Notes under the pieces: model-generated
The model's input: the letters and a program-made list of their open reading frames with translations, nothing else
The model's database searches: none
Told to the model about the DNA's origin: nothing
Assembly (NCBI GenBank): GCA_019044685.2
Contig: JAGTXX020000006.1
Span: 2,065,501-2,129,500 of the forward strand
Reading direction: 5' to 3'
Length of the DNA: 64,000 nt
Source: Nannochloris sp. 'desiccata'
Lineage: Eukaryota > Chlorophyta > Trebouxiophyceae > Chlorellales > Chlorellaceae
Made by a program: the position numbers and the translations under genes
Shown here: positions 44,413 through 55,557 of the stretch, piece after piece
Numbering within the stretch: the first letter of the stretch is position 1
Layout: each line of letters opens with the position of its first letter

Positions 44413-45948
44413 TTAGTCCAAGAGAGGGATAACCTTCTCCCAGGTGAACACCTCGGGGTGGTCATCACGACCGAAATGGCCGTAAGCAGCAGTGTGTATG
44501 TAACGATCACCACCACGCTTGAGGTCGAGGTTCTTGGCCATCAATCCAGGGCGGAAATCAAACTTCTTCTGCACAAGCACCAAAATTTCAGCGTCAGAAC
44601 GAGTTCCGGTACCATAGCTGTCAACGAAGACAGACAAGGGCTCGGGAACACCGATAGCGTAAGAGATCTGAACCAAGCAGCGGCGGGCAAGGCCAGCAGC
44701 GACGACAGACTTGGCAGCCTGGCGGGCAATGTAGGCCCCAGAGCGATCGACCTTGGTGGGATCCTTTCCGGAGAAAGCACCTCCACCGTGGGCACCCCAA
44801 CCACCATAAGTATCGATAATAATCTTACGGCCGGTAAGACCAGCATCTCCATGAGGTCCACCAATGACAAAACGGCCACTGGGGTTCAAGTGGAAGATAG
44901 TATTATCATCAAGATATTGAGCAGGCACAACAGGCTTAATCACGTGCTCCATTAAATCCTCCTTAATCTTTTCATTAGAGACATCAGGGCTGTGCTGAGT
45001 AGAGATCAAGATGGTGTGTACGCGGATGGGGACAACAGCACCCCCTTCCTTTTTATACTCGACAGTAACCTGAGTCTTTCCGTCAGGACGCAACCAGGGG
45101 CAGACACCGTTCTTACGGACCTCAGTGAGCTTGTATCCGAGCTTTGTAGCGATGACATGAGTCAAAGGCATGAGTTCAGGGGTCTCATCAGTGGCATAGC
45201 CAAACATGTGTCCCTGATCACCAGCACCAATCTCTTCGAGAGTCTTAGTACCCATGCCGTGGACACCCTGACCGATATCAGGGGACTGCTCCTCAAGGTG
45301 GACAAGGACCTTGCACTTATCAGCATCAAGACCGACATCATCGGAAGTGAATCCGATGTTGCGGACGGTGTCACGGACAACCTTCTCGTAATCAACCTTG
45401 GCGCGGGTGGTGATTTCACCGAAAACCATCACCATGTTGGTCTTGGTGGCAGTCTCGCAAGCGACCTTGGATTCGGGATCCTGTTCGAGGCAGGCATCGA
45501 GAATGGCATCAGACACCTGATCAGCGAGCTTATCAGGGTGGCCCTCGTTCACGGACTCTGATTAGGAGAAGAAAAGGAAATAGCAAGGGAGATTGGATGG
45601 TTAGAAAATTTACTATTGATTTATTTTAAAGAAGGAGATTCCCCCAATGGACCCACAAGGTTGTCATTCTGGGAATAAAGTTGTTTGGCAGCATAATTTT
45701 GTATTGATTAGCTGAGGAAGCTCAGAAGCGTTGCCCCGAACAACCCCTGCGCTGCAGCCAACATCCCAATCCCAACTGCCACGCAAACGATTCTGTGAGC
45801 GATCGAGCGCACAGACCGTCACATTCTGATCTTTATGATAATGTAAACGATTCTAAGTCAACTCAAAGAAGGCCGCCGCCTGCTAAGGCTGGCAATCTTG
45901 TCAATCAAACTCACCAGAGGTGAACAAAAAGGTTGGTTCCGCGGTCAT
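44413..45948 (-). CDS. METK: S-adenosylmethionine synthetase
   Basis: This enzyme makes S-adenosylmethionine from methionine and ATP in the cytosol. Two exons, 45948-45915 and 45557-44413 (GTGAGT/TCAG, phase 1, a 357-base intron), give 392 residues, the usual length. The join restores [16 protein letters not shown], the ATP-binding start of the family. Other signatures are [15 protein letters not shown] and [19 protein letters not shown], the phosphate-binding loop. The N-terminal exon encodes only eleven full codons. Codon use is strongly biased towards C-ending codons compared with neighbours, as expected for a highly expressed gene. It diverges from the Ca2+-ATPase gene across 506 bases. 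Confidence 0.97.
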
Positions 45949-46454
45949 TTTGGCCAGATTCTCGGAGGTAACTATTGCACAATCCTGCATTCAATATATG
46001 AATCGATTGTCAGTCTTTCAAGGTTATTTCATCGGATAGCCAGCACAATTGAGCTGAACCAGAAGATAGCAGCGTCTGCTGCAGGTGATGGCGGCAAGGC
46101 GGCACTTGTAAGGAGCACTTACCCTCACTGATGGGTAGCAACAGGATCTCTCCTTGATGAAAGGGGCCGATCTAGCAAAGGCCGGAGGTAGAAGATGCTG
46201 ATGCCCTGTTTTTTCGTTGAGCTCGGGAAGAAACTTCGGCCAAAAATACGTATATTGGCAAAAAACTTTGCTTTAGCAGGGCATAAAATATCCCATCTTC
46301 TACCTTGGTGAGGTTTCCTGGTATATATTGGGTGCGTTTACCCACAGATCCTCCAGAAGCACCACCACTACTTCCTGCATATCATCACCTCTATTTCTCT
46401 CAAATCTCCTTGGTAACGCGACTAGTACCGCGCTGTTCAATAGTGTATCCGACA
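45949..46454. other. Divergent promoter between SAM synthetase and Ca2+-ATPase
   Basis: Shared upstream region of two genes expected to be well expressed. No specific element was recognised. Confidence 0.45.
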
Positions 46455-49400
46455 ATGGACTCTTCAAGCAGCTGCCCAGCTTGGGCACGCACGCCAGATG
46501 AAGTAGCTGCATTCCATCAAGTCAACCCTTCAACTGGACTCACAGATGAGCAAGTTGAGGAGAAAAGACAGAAGCATGGCTATAACGAACTCAACAAACC
46601 ACCGCCCCCATCGATGTGGTCTCTTATTCTTGAGCAGTTCGATGATACCTTGGTCAAGGTATGTATTTATTTTTATTTTTCCTTTACAACAAAAAGCCGC
46701 CCGACGGCAAGATGTTCAGTCACTGATCTCTGCAGCTTTAGATGTTACAACCGCACTAAATCTAGTGATTCTACCTATGATTATCTTACTATCATGCATA
46801 TGTAACCTCTCCTTCCCCCTTTGTTCCTTCCAGGTTCTTCTTATGGCTGCCTGTGTCTCTTTTGGGTTAGCTTTTTTCGAGGACGAAGGCACTGAAGGCA
46901 TCCGCGCCTTTATCGAACCGGCTGTAATCCTCCTTATCTTGATCCTAAACGCGGCAGTAGGTGTATGGCAAGAATCAAACGCTGAAAACGCTTTGGAAGC
47001 GCTAAAAGAGATGTCTGCTGAAACAGCTCGTTGCCTTCGCAACGGCCGTTTGATCCCTGAGCTGCCTGCAAGAGAGCTGGTTCCAGGTGATATCATAGAA
47101 GTAGTTGCTGGAGATCGTGTGCCCGCTGATGCACGTGTACTGAAATTAAAAACTGCTATCCTCCGCGCTGAGCAGTCGGCATTGACCGGAGAGTCTGAGG
47201 CAGTGAGGAAGACTGCTTCTGCTCTGGCTCCTGTTGGCTGTGAACTGCAATCCAAAGAGTCTATGCTCTTCTCTGGTACTGGTATTGCAAGTGGCACTGC
47301 TTTTGCAGTTGTCAACGCTACTGGAATGGCCACTGAGATTGGCAAGATCCAAGAACAAATTGAGGAAGCTGCTGACGAGGACTCTGACACCCCGTTAAAA
47401 CGCAAACTTGATGAGTTTGGTGAAATGCTGGCTAAATCAATTTTAGTTGTATGCATCTTAGTCTGGGTGATTAATATTCACCACTTCTTAAGTTATAAGA
47501 CCCTTCCCGGGTCAACTTGGATTCCCGATCTTTCTACCATTCAATTCTCACTGGCAAAGGCAACTTTCTACTTTAAAGTAGCCGTCGCGTTAGCTGTAGC
47601 TGCCATTCCTGAAGGGCTCCCTGCTGTAATCACGACTTGTCTTGCTCTAGGCACCAGAAAGATGGCAAAACGTAATGCCATTGTTCGTCGGCTACCCTCT
47701 GTAGAGACGCTCGGTTGCACTACCGTTATTTGCTCAGATAAAACCGGTACTTTAACAACAAACCAGATGAGTGCAGTCACTCTTGTAGCATTCGGTCCTA
47801 GTACTGCATCTCTCCGCGATTTAGAGGTAGATGGCTCTACGTTTGACCCTGATGCTGGTACTATCATTGGCGCGAATAACATTGACCCTGCAATGGTGGC
47901 TGCAGCTGAAGTATGCGCTCTTTGCAATGACGCTCGTTTAGATTACAAACACGGTACCTACAAAGCTATTGGGCAGCCTACTGAAGCAGCGCTCTTGGTA
48001 TTGGCTGAGAAGATTGGTTTAGGGGATGCCGCTGCACAGCAGAGGATCAGAGGCAATCGTGAAGATGATCCCACTGGGGCGTGTTCTATATATGCTGCAA
48101 GGTATCAGAAATTAGCAACTTTGGAGTTCGATCGTGATCGTAAGTCAATGAGTGTACTGTGTGCGCCTGCTGGCTCTGTTTCAAAGACTCCAGCCACTGC
48201 TGCGGATGCTGCTACAGGGTCTGCTGGTCCTACCACCCGTCGTTCTACTCGTAGATGGAGTTTCTCTCCTAGCAAAAAGGGACCTGTTGTCCAGGATGAT
48301 GTAGATGTAGATGCTGCAGGTACATCTTCCTCTGTTACTGCCGGTGTCAACACCCTCTTTGTCAAAGGTGCCGCTGAGTGTGTATTACAGCGCTGCACTA
48401 AAGTAATGCTTTCAGATGGTCGCATCGTTGCTTTGGATAAAGCTTCACGCACTCGTGTAACCAAATTGATGGATGCCAAGGCTGGACACGCTCTCCGATT
48501 GTTAGCGTTTGCCATCAAGCCCTCGGCTGAGCTAGGAGCCCTTTCCAGCTACAATGGTTCCGAGTCTCACCCCGCTCAAAAACTTCTCGCCAACCCTTCA
48601 AGCTACTCTGACATCGAAAGCGGCCTTACCTTCGTCGGTCTTGCCGGTCTCCGTGACCCTCCCCGCCCTGAAGTCGCCGCTGCGATTGCCGATTGCCACG
48701 CTGCTGGTATTCGTGTCATGGTCATCACTGGTGATAATAAACTCACTGCTGAAGCTGTATGCCGTGATATTGGTGTCTTCACTCCTTCCCAGAATATCAA
48801 TACCCGTTCAATGACAGGCACGGAGTTTGTCTCCATGTCTGTTGCTGAACAACAAGAAGTGATGGAACAACCTGGCGGTCTGTGCTTCTCCCGTGCTGAA
48901 CCAAGGCATAAACAAGATATTGTCCGGCTACTCAAAGATATGGGTGAAGTCTGTGCCATGACGGGCGATGGTGTCAATGACGCCCCGGCTCTTAAACTTG
49001 CCGACATTGGTGTCGCTATGGGTATTGCGGGAACAGAAGTAGCAAAACAAGCTTCTGATATGGTGTTAGCTGACGATAATTTCGCTACTGTGGTTGCTGC
49101 AGTCGAAGAAGGTCGTGCCATCTATAACAACATGAAGGCTTTTATTCGATATATGATCTCGTCAAATATCGGAGAGGTGGCTTCGATTTTTCTCTCTGCC
49201 GCTTTAGGTTTACCCGAGGGCCTTATTCCTGTGCAGTTGCTGTGGGTGAATTTAGTCACTGATGGCCCACCCGCAACCGCACTGGGCTTTAATAAAGCGG
49301 ATCCAGATATTATGAGTAAAGCACCACGCAGATCTGATGATCATTTCATCACACCTTGGATTTTATTTCGATGGTTGGTCGTTGGCGCCTATGTTGGTTT

Positions 49401-49962
49401 TGCGACTGTCGGTGTATTTGCCACGTGGTACACGTCAACGACTTTCTTTGGTATTGATTTGACCCAGGATGGACACACCCCTGTCTCTTTAGCTCAACTT
49501 AGAGCATGGGAATCGTGCCCCAGCTGGGCCGTTGCTGCTAATTTTAAGCCTCAGCCATTCACCGCGGGCGATGCTACTGTTACTTTCAATTCACCTTGTG
49601 ATTATTTCACTACTGGCAAAATTAAAGCATCGACTTTATCTTTATCTGTGCTTGTCGCTATTGAAATGTTCAATGCAGCAAACGCGCTTTCTGAAGATAA
49701 CTCGTTGGTAACGGTGCCCGTCTGGACCAATCCTTGGTTGTTGCTCGCTATGGCAATCTCCTTTGGGCTTCACTTTATCATTCTTTACGTTCCATTCTTA
49801 GCTGAGATCTTCTCCATTGTGCCTTTAAGCTTCAATGAATGGCTGCTGGTGTTGGCGTACTCTTTGCCGGTCATTTTGATCGACGAAGTGCTCAAATTTA
49901 TTGGGAGAAATTTTGTTAATAAAGCCGGAGGGCATGCCAAGACCAAGACCAAAATGGAGTAG
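46455..49962 (+). CDS. P-type Ca2+-ATPase, SERCA/ECA (P2A) type
   Basis: It pumps Ca2+ from the cytosol into the ER or another endomembrane compartment. Exons 46455-46658 and 46834-49962 (GTATGT/CCAG, phase 0) give 1110 residues. The cation-binding helix motif PEGLPAV, the phosphorylation site Asp370 in [13 protein letters not shown], the nucleotide-domain [10 protein letters not shown] and VKGAAE, and the hinge [17 protein letters not shown] are all present. The helices after the hinge are intact ([29 protein letters not shown]). Plant members are about 1000-1060 residues; the excess is largely a 50-60 residue Ala/Ser/Thr/Arg-rich insert in the nucleotide-binding domain (about 515-575) with RRSTRRWS, a possible basophilic kinase site. 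No N-terminal calmodulin-binding autoinhibitory domain (P2B) is present. Confidence 0.95.
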
Positions 49963-50564
49963 ATTTTTTTTTATTTAGTTTATAGAATATACAAATAGCA
50001 TAGGTAGTAGACTTTTCTGATTTAACAATATATTAGTAATCTCCTTCCATTCATTTTTTGATTCTAAACATACCAAAATTGATACTTAAAAAATAAAATC
50101 ATGTTAAACAACCTCTTCTCCTGCTGCCGCGGTGTTTCTCAACAGCGTTATCTCTATTAATACTTTGATGATATTATTCTTTTTCTTTTGTTATCGCCAG
50201 TCCCCTTCTGAAAACGAGATTGATGATCCTATCCTGAGTGATTGTAAGATACAATTACATAAAACGCACATATAAAAGCAGGGGATGGGGGGGCAGAGTA
50301 GAGAGAAAAGGAGAGGAAAAAGGGCAGGGAGGTATTTTAATTTTGGCGGCAAGAAAAGTTTTCTTACCGAAAAGTGTTAATGAAAGAGAAAAAACCGAGA
50401 TAATCTCATCTTAGGATATTTTATAAATTATTTATTTCTTTAACGTATAGCTTCGTATTCGAATAGCGTGTTGCTAATTTACCTTAATCTTATCAAGTAA
50501 AAGAAGTAAGAGTAGATTTTTTTTTTGGGGGGGTCTATTTTGCCGCTGCTGCTGAATTTCAAGA
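49963..50564. other. Convergent 3' flanks
   Basis: AT-rich 602 bases between the stop codons of the Ca2+-ATPase and caprin-like genes. No gene was recognised. Confidence 0.5.
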
Positions 50565-52624
50565 TTAAGCTTGCTGAGGCTGTGCTTCCGACTGCTGCAT
50601 GCGAGGTTTACTACGATAGTATCCATTCTTGTTATTGGGGCGACGTGGCTCTGCATTCATAGCAGCATCTCTGCTTCCAGAAAGAGGAGCGGGAGGGTAT
50701 TGTTCTTGTTGCTGCTGCTGTTGGACTGCGGGTTTCCCTTGTTGAAGAGCTTGTTTCTTGGCATTGCCTCCTCTTCCCTTGGTGGCACTTCCAAATGCCT
50801 TGATATTGCCACCAGCACCAGCACCTTCTCCGCCAGCACCAGGGTCTCCAGCTTCAGGTAAGACAGGACCTGCGCCACTTCCACGAGACTGGCTAGACCC
50901 TCGGCTGCTATGGTTACGACGTTTCTTTGCAGCTACTGACACTGGAACGGTAAGGACATGAGGTGAACGAGTAGGTAAAGCTGTACGGGTGGGTGCGAAG
51001 AGAGAAGAGGTGTCTGATTTTGTTTTTTCATTGCAAGCGGTATTGTTGGTGTGAGTCTCCACTTCTAATGGGACGCCCTCAATGCCTAATTGAAAATCAC
51101 CATTGAAGAGCAGAGCCCCAGAAGATTGCTGTTGCTGGTATTGCACTGCAGCTCCACTGACGGCGCCTCCGAATATTGTATTCATTAAATTTTCTTCTTT
51201 TTTGATTTTTTCGACGGCCACTTCAGGTGCTGCTTGGGGAGTAGGGACAGCTGCTGGAATTTGGATGTGCTGCTTTTGTACAAACGCTGCAGGGAGAAGA
51301 GGCGCTGCTGGATTAGAAACAGGAAGTGCAGGGGTTGTTGGTAAGGATTGACGCTGTTGCTGCTCACGTTGCTGCTGTTGGGGGTATTGAGGAAGGCCGG
51401 CACCAGCAGGCATTGTCGCCTGCATCAGATTCTCAACTCCATAACAAGAAGCAGGAACATGGCTTTGCTGCTGAGTATGCTGAGCATGGCCTATTGCTAC
51501 TGCCGACCCCATCTCTACGGGAGCACCTCCCACTCCAGCCGCTCTAGTAGGCACTGCAGGCACTGCAGCAGCAGGCTGTCCGGGGGGAAGCGTAAAGAAA
51601 TCCAAAGCTTTGATCGCCTCTACAGTTTGTTTCAAGCTCTTTCCAGTAATGCCCTGTTGTACAGTAGGATGCAATTGAGCATCTGGCTGGGAGATAATAC
51701 GAAGAGCAATGTCTTTGCACACGGTAAGAGTGTCTCTATGGCTTTCGCGGCTGTAATACGATTTCATCGTAAGCAAACGCCCAACGTAACAAAGGGTGTT
51801 GATGTTATCTTGCGTTAAAGAGCTCTGTGATTGATGTGCGCTGTATAAACAGGCGGCTCTCTCTGCTGAATAAGGCGCGTAAGGGTCTAAAAGAGAGCTA
51901 AAATAGAGAAGCTCAAGTAAGGATTGAAGTGTCAGGTTAATCGCATCCTCTGAGGCCTTTTTAACAGCAGTTTCCATATTGGTTTTAGCTTCTGTTTGTG
52001 CTTTTATAGTTGCTTCCGCACGCGCTTTAATGACAGCAGCTTTCTTCTCCTTCTCCCAGTCTTTCGAAGATTTCGGAGGCTTGGGAGGTTTCGCAGCGGC
52101 AGCGGCAGCGGCGGCAGCAGCGGAAGCTTCAGCTGCACCCTCAGCGCGGGATATAGTGCGAGCAGCTTCAAGTTCTTGTTTGAGAGGAATTTCAAGGACT
52201 GTTTGGAGACGCTCCAGTTCTTCAATGATTGCTAGGACGCTAGATCGGCTGAGCAAGGCGCCTTCCTGCACATTTGCGGGGGGGGGATGGGGGTTGAGAA
52301 ATATCGAAAACAAATATTCAGGATTTAGGCTGAAACAGGTTCACTATTTCGAGTTGAATACGGGCGACAGCATGCTGGGCCTGCCCCGCTTTATAGGCAC
52401 AGATCACAACAAAATTGACAACGTATGTTTTTTTAACTCGCCTGGTCACTATTCAAAGCCTGGCCTGCATCTGCCTTGGCCTGGATTTCATCTATGCCGC
52501 GTAAACGTTTTCGTGCGTTCCTCAGGCGTTTGCTAAGAGCCTGTAAGACAAGATTGCTGGACTCTTCGCTTGCAATTGGGACTGCCGAAACATGGTTGCT
52601 ATTGGCTACCTGGACGCGCACCAT
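50565..52624 (-). CDS. Caprin-like RNA-binding/granule protein
   Basis: Caprins are cytoplasmic RNA-granule proteins that bind mRNA and control translation. Exon 1 (52624-52442) encodes 61 residues with LSKRLRNARKRLRGIDEIQ and then LNSDQ; exon 2 (52265-50565) continues with a SRSSVLAIIEELERL helix. The joined pattern matches the caprin HR1 dimerisation region. Exon 2 continues with an Ala-rich, Lys/Glu-rich helix, a domain with LELLYFSSLLDPYAP, and a Gln/Gly/Pro-rich tail ending in Arg/Gly patches (SSRGSSQSRGSGAG, NKNGYYRSKPRM). The total is 627 residues. The intron appears to use a GC donor (CAG/GCGAGT) with a GCAG acceptor; no GT donor nearby gives as good a join. Plant relatives are annotated only as glycine-rich proteins. 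Confidence 0.68.
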
Positions 52625-52938
52625 AACTATTCTATTCTACAACTACCGTATGTATATCTTTGGAAATAAAGGTAAGTAGCGCAGAAACCTTCTATTCAAA
52701 AGCAAAAAGTTTGCCCAGCAAGCGGCTTGGCCCAGTCAGTGGAAACCAGTGACTTCGGGAATTTAAAACTTTTAGGCTGTGCACAGCTACAGTATTAAAA
52801 ATTTCTACTATCCGAATTTTCACAATCATCGGAAGATCATCAGTGCCTTGGGCAGCTGGTTCAGTCGTGATCATCAAATCAATAAACCATCACTTAAATA
52901 ACAACAGCAGTCACTCCCCTTATTAGAAAACAAAAAAA
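52625..52938. other. Divergent promoter between caprin-like and LSM4 genes
   Basis: Upstream region of two divergent RNA-metabolism genes. No element was recognised. Confidence 0.45.
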
Positions 52939-53482
52939 ATGCTGCCATTAATATTACTAAAAGCGGCACAAGGCCATCCGGTGGTACGTTTCATTGCAGG
53001 TTCTGACATATTACAATAATGCATTCTTCATTTGTCGCAATGACCCGACCCTGATGCTCTTTTCTTTTCACATGTTCTGCAGCTCGTGGAGTTAAAAAAT
53101 GGAGAAACATATAATGGACACTTAATTCAATGCGATAGCTGGATGAATATGCACGTTCGGGAGGTTATTTGCACAGCAAAGGTACGGTTTTTTTTGGGTT
53201 TTTTTTCATGGCCATGTCCGTTCAGTCTTTTAACCCTCCTCCTATGTTTATTACCCTTTGCAGGATGGTGATCGGTTCTGGAGGATGCCTGAAGCATATT
53301 TACGTGGCAACACAATTAAATATTTGCGCGTCCCTGACGAGGTCTTTGAAAAAGCGAAACAAAGCGATCTCAGAAGAGACGAGAGGTTACCTGCACGAGG
53401 ACGGGGCAGAGGCCGTGGTGGTCCAGGTAGAGGGGAAGGAAGAGGTCGGGGAGAAGGAGGCCGGGGCGGCGGCAGATATTAG
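52939..53482 (+). CDS. LSM4: U6 snRNA-associated Sm-like protein LSm4
   Basis: LSm4 is part of the nuclear LSm2-8 ring on U6 snRNA and of the cytoplasmic LSm1-7 decapping complex. Three exons, 52939-52983, 53083-53181 and 53264-53482, all phase 0, give 120 residues. The Sm1 motif ([27 protein letters not shown]) and Sm2 motif ([16 protein letters not shown]) are complete. The C-terminal RG-rich tail ([17 protein letters not shown]) is typical of LSm4 and a likely target of arginine methylation. The intron positions fall just before and between the Sm motifs. Confidence 0.97.
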
Positions 53483-53817
53483 AAAGAGAGTATTTAAGAA
53501 AGCTACAAAAAGGAAAGAGTAGAGCAAGCAGGCCATTTTTGAGTGCCGTTCACCATGCCTCCTCCCCTTGTAACGTGTATACTTTTGTTTATGATTTCTG
53601 GGCTAGTATAGCTTAGTATAGTTAAAGAGAATGGTATGTTAAACTTGAGTGAATTTGAACATCAATCTGCGAAGAGGAGGACAGGAAAAATGAAGTATTG
53701 CTATTATTGACTATCTACAACGGTGCAGAAAACACAGAATTATGAATATCTATATATCGATATATAGAGAGAGACAGAGCGCCAGCAACACCATGTTATA
53801 AAGAAAACAGGAAACTT
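53483..53817. other. Convergent 3' flanks of LSM4 and TOC34
   Basis: Contains the 20-base palindrome at 53749-53768 and a GA-rich stretch after it. No gene was recognised. Confidence 0.5.
53749..53768. repeat. 20-bp perfect palindrome
   Basis: TCTATATATC followed directly by its own reverse complement, centred on ATCGAT. It lies between two convergent genes, about 50 bases beyond the TOC34 stop, so it could form a hairpin in either 3' UTR. Confidence 0.9.
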
Positions 53818-55297
53818 CTACTCCCAATCATCCTCGTCCTCTTCTTCATCTTCAAACGCAGCATTATCTTCAAAATCGTCAACGGCGTCAGCGGGTGCTA
53901 CGGGTGCTACTGATGGCTTGGCTGCTGCTTTGCTGCGTTTTTTTGCTGCCCGTCTTCTTTCTTCCTTAAGCTCGTCCCTTCTTTCTTGGACAGTTTGAGC
54001 ATCAAAGGGACCGTTTCCATCACCACGGCACCCATCATCGTCCATCACACGATCTAATAACAACTTAACGCCTACTTGAACTGCTAGAATTAAAGGAATC
54101 AACCACTTACGGCGTCGATTGGGATCAGCCGCCTTTGCCGACACCTCTGAGGAATACTCATAAGGAGGCACATTAAGCGCCGTATCCACGACCTTTTCAA
54201 GCAAATCAGCAATCCAGGGTGTCTCTCCAGGCACTACTTTCTCCCCATCAGCATTGGTTGGACACCGAGAGCTGTTTTCGATCAAAGCAACAGCCACGTC
54301 GCTGGTCGAGGCACCAGATGCGGCAATGGCAGCCTTTAATTGAGCTTCTCTGGCTGCCACATGGTCTTCAAAATCAACTCCAGGCGGTGCAGATGTTTCA
54401 GAGGATCTGGTAAAGCATACTACAGCGTTATTCCAGACCTGAGGACCTAGCACCCGTGTAATGCCATTGATCACTGCTTGATCAACATCTTCAACAGCAT
54501 AATTATCCAAACGATCAACATACAAAACAGCATCAATATCCCGATCACGTAATGACTTTGCGATCCCTTCTAAACGACCTTCAGAAACTGCATCTTGATC
54601 CAATAAAGAAGGAGTGTCAATTACATTAATAATGAAACCATCGGGGGCGCGGCGGGAGAAGACAGTAGGTTTGGCGTTGTCTTGTTGGAAGGCCAAAACG
54701 TTGGCAGCACGTTCGTTGAGGATGGAATTGACGGTACTAGATTTACCAGCGCCTCCTTTACCCAAGAGGAGGATAGTAAGTTCTCCCTTGTTGTCCTCGG
54801 CAAGTGCGCCAGAAAGGTCGGCGATGGTTTCTTGGGTCACTGCAGGCATCTCAGCAAGACCTTGCCAGTCACGCTGGCCTTCAGGAGCAGCAGGAGCAGC
54901 TGCTCCTGCTGCTGCTGCGCCACCACGAGCGCCGCCTATATTGAGTCCTGGGATGTTGCCAAGGCTGGCAAGAGGAATGTATCCTAGGCCGGGAATGTAG
55001 AGCATTTGGCCTTTACCTCCATCTGCACCAGCTTCTCCTTCCTCATCATCAGCTGCAAAAAGAGATTTAAGAGTATTACGACTGATAATGCGCTTAGATT
55101 AGTAGGGAAACTAAAATACTTTTAAGAATCTGCATGCCAATCGATTGTCTCAATAAACTACCTTCAGCACCAATCTCCTCTGCATCTTCCTCAGAATCCT
55201 CTACTTCAACCTCTTCAATATATCCATCATCGCCCTCTTCATCATAAGAGCCCTCGTCTACTTCTTCATTGTAAATTTCTTCATCAAAGTCAGCCAT
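53818..55297 (-). CDS. TOC34: Toc34-type GTPase of the plastid outer-envelope import complex
   Basis: Toc34 receives preproteins at the chloroplast surface and is tail-anchored in the outer membrane. Exons 55297-55162 and 55052-53818 (donor GTAGTT, acceptor TGCAG, phase 1) give 456 residues. An acidic N-terminal segment (1-60, many D and E) resembles the A-domain of Toc159 receptors. The GTPase domain has G1 GKGGAGKSSTVNSIL (143 on), G3 IDTPSLLD (190 on), where DTPG is usual, and a VDRLD block. A membrane anchor lies at about 361-379 (KWLIPLILAVQVGVKLLL). A charged C-terminal tail ends in an acidic run. There is no Toc159 M-domain, so Toc34 is preferred. The AKR2-like gene lies 260 bases upstream on the same strand. 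Confidence 0.88.
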
Positions 55298-55557
55298 GGT
55301 TCTCTTGCACACAGAAAAAACCGAAACTGTATTAACTGTAAACAATGTATATACCAAACGTCAACTGATTACATCGAATTGAACTTTATCTAAACGCCGA
55401 CAGAAGCGTACCTTCAGGTTCACCCACTTGTACATCTTTGCAATCCCGGCTCCTCAGCTCTTTTCCCTGTTCTATTTTGACTGACAATTCTTTATTTACA
55501 CAGCGATTCAAGACATGGTAGGTATATACAATCATATACTTAATCAACACTACACTT

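Noticed and set aside
53818..55297. Toc159 receptor
   Set aside because: The acidic N-terminus fits, but the large C-terminal membrane domain is absent and a single tail anchor is present.
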